From JAAYJR01 sp964545315 (GTDB taxonomy: Bacteria; Bacteroidota; Bacteroidia; Bacteroidales; Prolixibacteraceae): a stretch of 64,000 nt of DNA. The stretch's first letter is position 1; every line of letters begins with the position of its first letter. The position numbers and the translations under genes were made by a program. Shown here piece after piece: positions 37,789-46,097 of the stretch. Where the stretch lies: NCBI GenBank assembly GCA_964545315.1, contig CAZJGI010000008.1, positions 13,822 through 77,821 on the forward strand. The letters are read 5' to 3'. Below the pieces are notes generated by a model, which worked only from the letters and a program-made list of their open reading frames with translations, was not told the DNA's origin and did not search any database.

Positions 37789-38601
37789 ATGGATCAATCT
37801 GTAAAAAAATATTATCCGTCAATTCTCCAGGCTATACACCTGATAATATTATATATTTTTATACAGACCATTGTTGATTTTCCTCTTGCCATGATAGATT
37901 ATTACAAGGACACAGAATATCTTTACCATCCTGTAAAAAAGATATTTGTTGGCATAGGGTCTACTCTTTTCATTCTGTTATATGGTTTTTACAGATCAAA
38001 AGCACCTCTTTTTAAAATATTTCCGGTCAGTTTTTTTAACCCGTTAGTGATACTACCTGTAATACTATTTTTCTGGGGAGCTCATAATTTTTTTGATGAG
38101 ATTAACATTGCAGTTGAGAAGATAATACCTTCTCCCCCCTGGTTTTGGGAGCTGTTCAATAAAATATTTGAAAGTGATTACGGATGGTGGGGCGCTTTTT
38201 TAAAAGTTGCAGTTATTGCACCTATCATAGAAGAGTTGATTTTCAGGGGATTAATACTCCATGGGTTCAGGAAGAATTATAATGCAGGTACCGCAATTTT
38301 CTTCTCTGCTCTCCTGTTTTCTCTTTTCCATCTTAATCCCTGGCAAATCCCTTCCACCTTTTTCCTTGGTTTATTGTTGGGATGGATAATGATCAGAACT
38401 CAAAATATATTATTAGCAATAATTGTTCATTCATTAAATAATGTGATGGTACTCTTAAATGTCACCTACTGGCAACACATCAACACACATGCTATTTACC
38501 TTATGGATAAAAAGAATTTCCTGTTGCTTAGTCTTTTTGTAATCCTTCTTTCACTAATACTTATTTACTGGCTTACTTTTAAGCGAAAATTAAAACAGTA
38601 A
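37789..38601 (+). CDS. CPBP intramembrane metalloprotease
   Basis: 270-aa polytopic membrane protein of the CAAX protease/Abi family. The three family motifs are EELIFRG (E148, E149, R153), FSLFHLN and the HSLNN segment. About seven hydrophobic segments are seen. Substrate unknown; the family includes bacteriocin self-immunity and Rce1-like proteases. 40 bp after arfB on the same strand, so cotranscription is possible. Confidence 0.88.
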   Translation: MDQSVKKYYPSILQAIHLIILYIFIQTIVDFPLAMIDYYKDTEYLYHPVKKIFVGIGSTLFILLYGFYRSKAPLFKIFPVSFFNPLVILPVILFFWGAHNFFDEINIAVEKIIPSPPWFWELFNKIFESDYGWWGAFLKVAVIAPIIEELIFRGLILHGFRKNYNAGTAIFFSALLFSLFHLNPWQIPSTFFLGLLLGWIMIRTQNILLAIIVHSLNNVMVLLNVTYWQHINTHAIYLMDKKNFLLLSLFVILLSLILIYWLTFKRKLKQ

Positions 38602-38654
38602 CTATCGGCTTTTCTGATTTTTTCATAGTCCTGATAAACATATTTCCATTTTTG

Positions 38655-38666
38655 TTGTTTAAACAA
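38655..38666. promoter_or_regulatory. 12-bp palindrome upstream of the peroxiredoxin gene
   Basis: A perfect palindrome TTGTTTAAACAA sits 34 bp before the peroxiredoxin ATG. It could be an operator for an oxidative-stress regulator. Short palindromes are not rare in AT-rich DNA. Confidence 0.35.
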
Positions 38667-38700
38667 TAAACATCTTATTAACATAAAAAATATAAAAATT

Positions 38701-39348
38701 ATGGAAGAAACAAAATTAGCTTCAATGCCGCGAATTGGTGATTTAGCGCCTGACTTTACAGCCAATACTACGTACGGGCCAATTCAGTTTTCTGCTTTTA
38801 ATAAAGGAAGCTGGGTTATATTATTTTCACATCCTGCTGATTTTACTCCGGTTTGTACTACAGAAATGAGTGGATTTGCATTGCGCCATGATGAATTTAA
38901 AGATTTAAACACCAAACTAATAGGATTAAGTATTGACAGCATTCACTCTCATATGGCCTGGGTAAATAACGTCAAAAAAAACACAGGAGTACTATTTGAT
39001 TTCCCAATAATAGCCGATATTGACATGAAGGTGTCCAAACTTTACGGTATGCTTCAGCCAAATGAAAGTGAAACAGCAGCAGTAAGAGCTGTTTTCTTTA
39101 TTGATCCTCATGGTAAAATAAGACTTATCATGTATTATCCGCTAAATGTGGGCAGAAATATGGAAGAAATTTTAAGAGTATTAAAAGCGTTGCAAACGTC
39201 TGATAAACATGGAGTAGCTTTACCACTTGACTGGAAACCGGGAGAGAAAGTAATAGTTCCTCCTCCTAAAACTGTGAAGGATATGGAAGAACGGGAAAAA
39301 AGCGACTATGAAATGATAGACTTCTACCTTGCAAAAAAAGAATTATAA
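38701..39348 (+). CDS. 1-Cys peroxiredoxin (Prx6 type)
   Basis: 215-aa thiol peroxidase. Peroxidatic cysteine C52 is in the PVCTTE motif of the Prx6 subfamily (DFTPVCTTEMSGFA), and the long C-terminal half with DWKPGEKVIVPPP is typical of that branch. No resolving cysteine pattern is evident. It reduces hydrogen peroxide or alkyl hydroperoxides in the cytoplasm. Preceded by a palindrome; followed by a strong bidirectional hairpin. Confidence 0.95.
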   Translation: MEETKLASMPRIGDLAPDFTANTTYGPIQFSAFNKGSWVILFSHPADFTPVCTTEMSGFALRHDEFKDLNTKLIGLSIDSIHSHMAWVNNVKKNTGVLFDFPIIADIDMKVSKLYGMLQPNESETAAVRAVFFIDPHGKIRLIMYYPLNVGRNMEEILRVLKALQTSDKHGVALPLDWKPGEKVIVPPPKTVKDMEEREKSDYEMIDFYLAKKEL

Positions 39349-39359
39349 CGAAAATTGCT

Positions 39360-39399
39360 ATAATAACAGGGGCGGAATAGATGCAGCCCCTGTTATTAT
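39360..39399. terminator. Bidirectional terminator hairpin between peroxiredoxin and DUF4340 genes
   Basis: Perfect 14-bp arms (ATAATAACAGGGGC and its complement) surround a 12-nt loop (39374-39385), placed between two convergent genes. AT-rich flanks on both sides can act as U tracts for either transcript. Confidence 0.85.
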
Positions 39400-39422
39400 T
39401 ATTCTTCTCTGAAAATAAACTT

Positions 39423-40346
39423 CTATTTCAGAAATTGTGAAGATGAAACAAATATCTTTTCAGCCAGGTCTTTACTCTTGAACATATTACCTTTATTCTG
39501 ACTGCTTTCCACAACAACATCTTCATTTCCCTGCCAATAACCTGTTATTTCCAATGGAATCATATCATTATTCCCTTCAATCTTAAGCTTATGAGTAGCC
39601 TGGATAGAAGGTACAAAATCAGTAAAACTGCCTTCATTAATATTACGGATTGTATTATAATAGTCAGCTACTGAAGCTGAATCTGCAACTTGTCCGTTAA
39701 TCACCCATCCCTCTGCAGCTTTTTCCAAAGTGAAAGAACTATCAGCAGGATATGTAAAAACAAGCCTGGTCCAGTCTGATGGATTGGAACTGATTACAGT
39801 CCTGTCACGAAAAGAGTCTATATCACGATTAAACGACATACCCAGCATACCATTTACGCCATAAACTTCTTTCTCCCCTTCCACTCTGACATAGGAGGTC
39901 ATTTTCCTGGGTTGGGAAAAGCTGAATTTTCCAATAATAAGGTCAGCAAGCAGCTGATTTCCTTCAAACAACTTTAACCTGGTTCCGAGGCTGTCAGTAA
40001 CTTCATATTGTTCCCATCGGTCACTACTGGTAGCTACAACACTTTCTGGCTTTATGGAATTAAGTTCGTTTATCAGGGAAGAAGCTGAAGACTGATCAGC
40101 TTTATATTTTTTATCCTCTGACTCAACTATCCACTGATCATTCTCTTTATATAGTTTTATATCAGTTCCACCTGTCACCCTTGGTTTTATCTCTATTAAT
40201 GAAACCTTTTCGGCATCCACATCAACCAGGTCTTCCCGAAAAGTACGCCCGCCTTTGCGTGAATCGGCCAATTCAGTTAATACAACCACAAGCAGTAACA
40301 CTGAAAAAATTAATGCCAGAATTTTGATATTTAATTTCCTATACAT
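39423..40346 (-). CDS. DUF4340 domain protein of the Gld-type ABC operon
   Basis: 307-aa protein with one N-terminal membrane anchor (about residues 7-24) and a periplasmic beta-rich DUF4340 domain (WVVESEDKKYKADQSSASSLINELNS and following). In many bacteria DUF4340 proteins end operons that encode the GldG-like and permease proteins, as here (24 bp after gldG). The function in the complex is unknown. Confidence 0.85.
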   Translation of the reverse strand: MYRKLNIKILALIFSVLLLVVVLTELADSRKGGRTFREDLVDVDAEKVSLIEIKPRVTGGTDIKLYKENDQWIVESEDKKYKADQSSASSLINELNSIKPESVVATSSDRWEQYEVTDSLGTRLKLFEGNQLLADLIIGKFSFSQPRKMTSYVRVEGEKEVYGVNGMLGMSFNRDIDSFRDRTVISSNPSDWTRLVFTYPADSSFTLEKAAEGWVINGQVADSASVADYYNTIRNINEGSFTDFVPSIQATHKLKIEGNNDMIPLEITGYWQGNEDVVVESSQNKGNMFKSKDLAEKIFVSSSQFLK

Positions 40347-40370
40347 AGTCTTTCAATTTTAAATTCAAAT

Positions 40371-41888
40371 TTATCTGTTATAATGCTCCAACCTTCGTTT
40401 ATCACGAATGATCCGGTTTCGTTGAGTTCTCATTATTCCATAGACTATGATTAATATCACCGGAAGAAGCACATTCAGCCATTTCAAGAAATTCTTTTTC
40501 CCGTCTTCGACCTGATTAAGGAGCCTTGAAGTGATTCCCCGTGTACGAAGTTCAATAAGTCCTGTGTCATCCGACAGCCAGTCAATTGAATTAACAAGCA
40601 GATTAACATTATCCGGGGAGAGTTGCTGAGCCTGTTGTCCCTGACCGTTTACTGCAAAATCCCCATCACCTATAACTACCATTTTGGCAATATTACTTCC
40701 GGCAATATTGCCTTCAAGAACACCGGCAGCAACAATACCTTTCATGGGAAAATCCTCGTTACCCCACTCTTTTTCAATATTAAAAAAAACCGGCACGGGT
40801 TGCTTGCCTGATTTTTCTGAACTAAATATAAGAGGCCTAAAAGTTAAAGAGGTATCACCGGTATAATTTACAGGGCTTGCAAACTGCATTATCACTGTCT
40901 CAAGTCCTGAAGTTATTGGATGATCATAGAAAGTATTAAATACCGGAAGATAAGGAAACTCTATCTGAGTAGAGAATGAAAACATGCCCTGTTGTTGAAC
41001 AACACTCACTGCTCCGCAATTTACATCAACTATAAAACTGCTCTCCACCTCAATTCCTTTATTGGCAAGCCATGTTTCCAGGCCTGTATTCAATTCATTG
41101 CCCATCCCCTGATTCAGGTCACCATCAACTCTGTTAACTGCTACAACCATATTTCCACCTCCACCCAGGTAATCATCGAGCATTTTATAATGTTCCTCCG
41201 GAATTGAATCAACCGGGGCTATAAGTGCTAATGTCTTATATTTAGCCAGGTAACTCGAATCAGTAAGATTTACACCTTCAACCTCATTTAATACACTAAG
41301 TGATTGCATCGCCTGTTGCATCATAAAAGTAGAAGGTTCTCCATGTCCCTGGATAAATCCGACAAGATTCTTTTCATCAACTGTTAATTTTTTAATAGCA
41401 GATGATATTGAATATTCCATAGCTGAACCAGGTTGAATAAATGGAATCACTTCTGTCTTCTCTCCATAACGCAATATGGCCCCCAGGAAAGCTTTTTTCT
41501 GAACTGCCTGATCCTTTTCCCTCACATTGATAACTACCGGAGAAATACCATTTTGCATAGCCTCCTGTTCTACCATCTGATCTTTGTTGGGATTAATGAA
41601 TTCATAAACAATATTTCCTCTTGACCGGGTGGCATATTCAGACAGAAGTTCCTTAAAATCACGCCTTGCCCTTTCAATATTTGGAGGCAATCCTTCAGAG
41701 AAATAAGCCGAAACGGTTACGGGATCATTTAAATTTTCCAATATATCCTTAGTTGCATCGCTAAGAGTATAACGATTATCCTCTGTTAAATCAATCCTAT
41801 AAAAAAACCGGCTTGCAAAAATATTGATCAAGATCATTATTCCTGCAATCAATATAATGTAAAGTATAATTGAGTTTTTCCGATTCAT
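40371..41888 (-). CDS. gldG: GldG-like ABC transporter auxiliary protein
   Basis: 505-aa protein with an N-terminal helix (about 8-28), a large periplasmic domain (about 30-460) with YRIDLTEDNRYTLSDATKDIL and VIGDGDFAVNGQ, and one C-terminal helix (about 472-490). This is the topology of GldG/IFT52-like proteins that associate with GldA and GldF. In Flavobacterium johnsoniae the Gld ABC complex was tied to gliding; homologues occur widely in non-gliding bacteria, so motility is not implied. It follows the permease gene by 11 bp. Confidence 0.88.
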   Translation of the reverse strand: MNRKNSIILYIILIAGIMILINIFASRFFYRIDLTEDNRYTLSDATKDILENLNDPVTVSAYFSEGLPPNIERARRDFKELLSEYATRSRGNIVYEFINPNKDQMVEQEAMQNGISPVVINVREKDQAVQKKAFLGAILRYGEKTEVIPFIQPGSAMEYSISSAIKKLTVDEKNLVGFIQGHGEPSTFMMQQAMQSLSVLNEVEGVNLTDSSYLAKYKTLALIAPVDSIPEEHYKMLDDYLGGGGNMVVAVNRVDGDLNQGMGNELNTGLETWLANKGIEVESSFIVDVNCGAVSVVQQQGMFSFSTQIEFPYLPVFNTFYDHPITSGLETVIMQFASPVNYTGDTSLTFRPLIFSSEKSGKQPVPVFFNIEKEWGNEDFPMKGIVAAGVLEGNIAGSNIAKMVVIGDGDFAVNGQGQQAQQLSPDNVNLLVNSIDWLSDDTGLIELRTRGITSRLLNQVEDGKKNFLKWLNVLLPVILIIVYGIMRTQRNRIIRDKRRLEHYNR

Positions 41889-41899
41889 AACTAAAATCT

Positions 41900-42622
41900 T
41901 TAATTAACTGTTCTTTTTACCAGTATGGCCTCAGCGCTTATTATTCCCGTAAAAATTATGGAAAGAAAATATACCAGATCCTTTGTATCAATAACTCCTC
42001 TTGTGATGGCATCATAATGAGTTGAAAGGCTTAGATAACTAAATATTGTCGCAGGTATACCAGACATATTAGCAGCCAGAAATCCGAAAATCAAATGGAA
42101 AAATATCCCTAAAAAAAGAGCAAGCAAAAAAGCTACAATCTGATTTTTTGTAATGCTGCTGGCAAAAATCCCAATGCTGATATATGCCCCGCTCATAAGT
42201 AATAATCCAAGGTAGCCAGTCCATACAGCTCCATGATCAATTGGACCGAGCGACCACACTGTTATATAGTAAGGCAGCGTCATGGCAAGTGCTATTCCTA
42301 TCAGAATGAGGGTAGCAAAAAATTTACCCCATAATACCTGCCATTCAGAAATAGGTTTCGTGAGTAGTATCTCAATTGTCCCGCTCCTGCTCTCTTCCGC
42401 TATCAGCTTCATAGTAAGGGCCGGAATAAAAAAGAACAGTGTCCAGAATGCTATTGAAAAAAATGATTGGAGGCTCGCCTGATTAACATAAAATATATCC
42501 GATCCGTACAACCATGTAAATAATCCGCTTAATGCAAGAAATACAACTATCATGATATAGGCAATAAGCGAATCAAAAATGGATTGTAATTCTCTTTTGG
42601 TAATCATCCAAATCTGTTTCAT
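41900..42622 (-). CDS. gldF: ABC transporter permease, GldF-like
   Basis: 240-aa integral membrane protein of the ABC-2/GldF type with six helices. The N-terminus MKQIWMITKRELQSIFDSLIAYIMI and EESRSGTIEILLTKPISEWQVLWGKF in the cytoplasmic loop are characteristic. Partner of the ATPase at 42750-43679 and the GldG protein downstream. A 127-bp gap lies between ATPase and permease, unusually long for this operon; it holds only very short open frames. Confidence 0.9.
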   Translation of the reverse strand: MKQIWMITKRELQSIFDSLIAYIMIVVFLALSGLFTWLYGSDIFYVNQASLQSFFSIAFWTLFFFIPALTMKLIAEESRSGTIEILLTKPISEWQVLWGKFFATLILIGIALAMTLPYYITVWSLGPIDHGAVWTGYLGLLLMSGAYISIGIFASSITKNQIVAFLLALFLGIFFHLIFGFLAANMSGIPATIFSYLSLSTHYDAITRGVIDTKDLVYFLSIIFTGIISAEAILVKRTVN

Positions 42623-42749
42623 TTTACTTTAATTAGTGTTTGTTTAAACATATATAATAAAACCTGCCTGAAAAACCGGACTGTTCGCAATCATCAAAAT
42701 AAAATCTTCGCAATAAGTTTCAGGATTTGTTCCATTACAATACTCCATT

Positions 42750-43679
42750 TTAATTTTTTGTCACCTCTCTGAAAATATCCTCCAGTTTAGTTTCAACCGG
42801 AGTTAGTTGTTTTATATACCATCCTCTTTCCACACAAGTATCAAAAATTGGTTTTACCGAACTTTGTCCCTGACGCGAATGCACTTCAAAAACAGCACTG
42901 TCCTGTCCTCCAAAATCAACCAGTTCTACCGATGGCAATTCTTTCAAAGCGTTAAATGCTTCATTCCGGTCAGGAGCAGACAATTCAATTCTTAGCAACT
43001 CATTGCCCTGCGCCTGTCTTCTTAACTCCTCTGCAGTGCCGTTGGCGACAATTTTACCGTTATGAATAATGAGTATCCTGTCACAGGTAGCTTCCACTTC
43101 AGCAAGAATATGGGAGCTGAGTATAACAGTTTTCTCCCTTCCGATTTTTTTTATCAGTTCCCTGATCTCAACTATCTGATTAGGATCAAGACCGGTTGTC
43201 GGCTCATCAAGGATGAGTACCTCAGGATCATGAATAAGGGCCTGTGCAAGGCCTACGCGCTGTCTGAAACCTTTTGAAAGCTCCCTTATTTTCTTGTGCT
43301 TCTCAGATCTAAGCCCGCATACTTTTATCATCTCAGAAACACGATTCTCAATATCTGCCTTTTTGACTCCCTGCAATCCGGCGATAAAACCCAGAAAATC
43401 TATAACCGGCATGTCATAATATAAAGGATTATGCTCAGGAAGATACCCGATGTGCTTTTTTATCTCACCGGGATTGCGGTTGACTGAGATGCCTCCTACA
43501 AGAATATCACCTTTATTGGGCACTAAAAATCCTGTTATAGCCTTCATCGTAGTAGTCTTTCCTGCACCATTTGGTCCAAGAAAACCTAATACTTCGCCTG
43601 TGTTAACCTTAAAACTCAGATCATCAACAGCATTCTGCTGGCCATAAGTCTTAGTAATACCATCAACAACTATATCCAT
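42750..43679 (-). CDS. gldA: ABC transporter ATPase, GldA-like
   Basis: 309-aa ATPase. Walker A GPNGAGKTT (35-43), signature LSKGFRQRVGLAQ, Walker B VLILDEP, and H-loop ILSSHIL are all intact. A C-terminal extension of about 90 residues resembles that of multidrug or GldA/YbhF-type ATPases. First gene of the run gldA-gldF-gldG-DUF4340 and divergent from the carbohydrate region, with a promoter candidate at 43704-43732. Confidence 0.92.
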   Translation of the reverse strand: MDIVVDGITKTYGQQNAVDDLSFKVNTGEVLGFLGPNGAGKTTTMKAITGFLVPNKGDILVGGISVNRNPGEIKKHIGYLPEHNPLYYDMPVIDFLGFIAGLQGVKKADIENRVSEMIKVCGLRSEKHKKIRELSKGFRQRVGLAQALIHDPEVLILDEPTTGLDPNQIVEIRELIKKIGREKTVILSSHILAEVEATCDRILIIHNGKIVANGTAEELRRQAQGNELLRIELSAPDRNEAFNALKELPSVELVDFGGQDSAVFEVHSRQGQSSVKPIFDTCVERGWYIKQLTPVETKLEDIFREVTKN

Positions 43680-44063
43680 TTTTTATTTGTTTATCTGGGA
43701 TTTCAAAAATATAAAATTCAAAAATTTTCAAAATCGATAATTAAATATTTAACACAAATTAACAATATATTTTTGTCAGCTTTGTCAAAATATTGGAAGA
43801 TACCCTTTAAAAATTACGAACTAATAATCATTATTTTCAAATTATTGACTTAATAGCTTTTAACTATAATAAAATCGGTTCTCATTCATAATTTAGCTGA
43901 AAACATGAAGTAAATAAGATTTAATTTCTATAATATTGCACTTAAGGAAACAGAATGTTCCGGATTTTGGTTAACCATTACGAAAATCTCCCGGTATGTA
44001 AATATAACAGACAATAAAATCAGGTATCAATTATAAATATTATCAAAACTAAATAATCAAGAA
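43680..44063. other. 384-bp divergent intergenic region
   Basis: Very AT-rich region between gldA and the Gfo/Idh gene. It holds the gldA promoter candidate and a second exact TAttTTTG on the plus strand at 43768-43775. It also has a near-match TAatATTG followed by C at about 43930-43940. No open frame of useful length, RNA gene or strong hairpin was seen. Confidence 0.6.
43704..43732 (-). promoter_or_regulatory. Promoter candidate for gldA
   Basis: Exact minus-strand -7 box TAttTTTG (43704-43711) lies 25 nt before the ATG, with a TTTG (43729-43732) 17 nt further upstream, a little closer than usual. Confidence 0.4.
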
Positions 44064-45473
44064 ATGACAGAAAGAAGAGAATTTATCAAAACCAGTCTTT
44101 GGGGTGCCACAGGCATTACAATTGGCGGAATGGGATTCAGCGCCAAATCATATGGATCAATTATTGGTTCGAATGAGCGTATCAATGTTGCAGTAATAGG
44201 GATCCGTAATCAGGGTCTTGTGCATATAAAAAGTTGGTTAAATATTGCAGACAGCCATAATGTTATGATTAAAACAATCTGTGACGCCGATGAGCAGTTA
44301 TTTGAATCGCGGTCAAAAGAAATCCACGACAAAACGGGTCGGAACCCCCTCACAGAATGGGATATGTTAAAAGTATATGACGACAAGGAAATTGATGCAG
44401 TATCAATCGTGACTCCCAATCACTGGCACGCCCTTGCCACTATATGGGCATGTCAGGCAGGGAAACATGTTTATGTTGAAAAACCAGTTTCCCATAATAT
44501 CCGGGAAGGTCGTAAGATGATTGATGCAGCCCGCAAATATGACAGGATAGTCCAGGTAGGTCTGAACAACAGATCTTCTGCTAATGTCATTCAAGCAATT
44601 AAATTCCTGCATGAAGGAGGAATTGGAGATGTATATATGGCCCGTGCCCTGTGTTACAAAGCACGTGATTCCTACGGTATGTCAGAAGACAGTGAACCAC
44701 CTGCAACCCTGCATTATGATCGTTGGCTGGGGCCGGCACCCTGGAGGCCTTATAATGAAAAGAGAGGACACTATTGCTGGCACTGGTACTGGGATACAGG
44801 TAACGGAGACACAGGAAATACGGGGCCTCACCAATTGGATATAGCAAGATGGGGACTCAGAAAAAATGAACACCCTGCTTCAGTATATTCAACAGGTGGC
44901 ATATATGGGTTCAAACAAGATGATATGAAGCCTGAAGAAAAAACTCCGGGCAAGATGGTATATGGTGATGTGGAAACATATGGACATGATAAAACATCAC
45001 AGGAAACTCCTAATACACAAAATGCTGTATTTAAATATAAGGACGGTACTATCCTTGAATTCGAAACCAGAGGCCGGTACACTAACCATGAAGGAAACCA
45101 GGGACAGGAGGTCGGAAACCTCTTTTTCGGAACGGAAGGATGGTTGGAAATTTATGGTAATAACTGGAATGCTTTCAGGAGAAGGGAAAAAGAACCATTC
45201 GCCAGCTCAAAGACTATTCAGGCAAAACAAAATGGAAATCATTTCACAAATTTCGTTGATGCAATACGTTCAGGCAGGAAGGATATCCTGTGCAGTGATA
45301 TTAGGGAAGGTTTCTATTCATCTGCCCTGCCCCTTCTTGCCAATATTTCATACAGGCTTGAAAGGGAAATCAAATTCATGGGAGAGTATGAAAAATTTGC
45401 AAATGACCCGGAAGCAGATGCTATGCTGACACGCAGGTACCGCCCTCCATATGTAGTACCGGAAAATGTTTGA
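44064..45473 (+). CDS. Gfo/Idh/MocA oxidoreductase with Tat signal
   Basis: 469-aa NAD(P)-dependent sugar oxidoreductase exported by the Tat pathway: RREFIK (4-9) precedes a short hydrophobic stretch. The Rossmann domain begins NVAVIGIRNQG. The catalytic lysine motif EKPVSHN is at about residue 140, and the C-terminal sheet domain holds WHWYWDTGNGDTGNTGPHQLDIARWG, typical of Bacteroidota/Planctomycetes secreted members. It probably oxidises or epimerises a sugar from glycan breakdown. It resembles, but cannot be assigned to, GH109-like enzymes. First gene of a plus-strand set in the carbohydrate region. Confidence 0.9.
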   Translation: MTERREFIKTSLWGATGITIGGMGFSAKSYGSIIGSNERINVAVIGIRNQGLVHIKSWLNIADSHNVMIKTICDADEQLFESRSKEIHDKTGRNPLTEWDMLKVYDDKEIDAVSIVTPNHWHALATIWACQAGKHVYVEKPVSHNIREGRKMIDAARKYDRIVQVGLNNRSSANVIQAIKFLHEGGIGDVYMARALCYKARDSYGMSEDSEPPATLHYDRWLGPAPWRPYNEKRGHYCWHWYWDTGNGDTGNTGPHQLDIARWGLRKNEHPASVYSTGGIYGFKQDDMKPEEKTPGKMVYGDVETYGHDKTSQETPNTQNAVFKYKDGTILEFETRGRYTNHEGNQGQEVGNLFFGTEGWLEIYGNNWNAFRRREKEPFASSKTIQAKQNGNHFTNFVDAIRSGRKDILCSDIREGFYSSALPLLANISYRLEREIKFMGEYEKFANDPEADAMLTRRYRPPYVVPENV

Positions 45474-45505
45474 AAAAGTTATTTCCATAATTAACTTTTA
45501 AAACT

Positions 45506-45949
45506 ATGAAATGGTTATCCTTTATCCTGATTGGAACAGTATCATTAATGTTTATTCTTTGCTTTACAATTATAGGTAAAGAAAAAATTCAGTATACCAT
45601 TGCGCGATTTTTCTACCACAAAAACTATATATCAGTTCAAACTTCACCCGGTAAAGAACTTTGGCAGCCACAGTTCAAACCTGGAGATATTCTTGATATA
45701 TCTATCGACGGAAAAATGAAGGAGGAAACCTGGGGAAAAAGTCAGCTTGTAAACAGGTTTTTTACGCAAGGACGTACCCCTGATGATGATGTGGTTGTTA
45801 ATGTATTGAGCGACAAAGAGTGGGCGAATCGTGCGCTGAGGTGTTTCCAGAGTCAGGGAATTCATTTTGTAAGACATACACCTCTGCACCTGGTAAAATC
45901 TTATGTGGAGGTGCCGGAAGAAGAAAACAGTATATTTGATGGCTTATAA
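45506..45949 (+). CDS. Hypothetical membrane-anchored protein
   Basis: 147-aa protein not recognised. One N-terminal hydrophobic segment (about 4-24) would anchor it, with the rest outside or in the cytoplasm. The C-terminal half is mixed alpha/beta with a histidine-rich stretch IHFVRHTPLHLVK. It begins 32 bp after the Gfo/Idh stop, so they are probably cotranscribed. A REP-like unit begins immediately after its stop. Confidence 0.65.
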   Translation: MKWLSFILIGTVSLMFILCFTIIGKEKIQYTIARFFYHKNYISVQTSPGKELWQPQFKPGDILDISIDGKMKEETWGKSQLVNRFFTQGRTPDDDVVVNVLSDKEWANRALRCFQSQGIHFVRHTPLHLVKSYVEVPEEENSIFDGL

Positions 45950-45950
45950 A

Positions 45951-46056
45951 GGAATAATTATTAACCGTCAGCTGAAGCAGACGGCAAAGGATAAAGCTGT
46001 GATACAGCAGTCAGTTGTTCATACTTTTATCCCTGGCCGCATGCTTCAGCGATCAG
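45951..46056. repeat. REP/BIME-like repeat unit, copy 1
   Basis: Begins GGAATAATTATTAA, then a hairpin CCGTC-AGC-TGAA-GCA-GACGG (45965-45984, one A-A mismatch) followed by CAAAGGATAAAG. A degenerate copy in opposite orientation (about 46024-46056, CTTTTATCC ... GCTTCAGC) forms the second arm. The same layout and sequences recur at 61641-61752. Confidence 0.75.
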
Positions 46057-46097
46057 TTTTACAGAATGGAATTTAATTTTATAACTAAGCAATTTAC

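Noticed and set aside
39423..43679. Gliding motility as a trait of this organism
   Set aside because: GldA/F/G-type ABC genes occur in many non-gliding bacteria; no other gld or spr gene is in the window.
44962..45429. 155-codon frame overlapping the Gfo/Idh gene
   Set aside because: Same strand, alternative frame inside a well-supported gene; no recognisable motifs.
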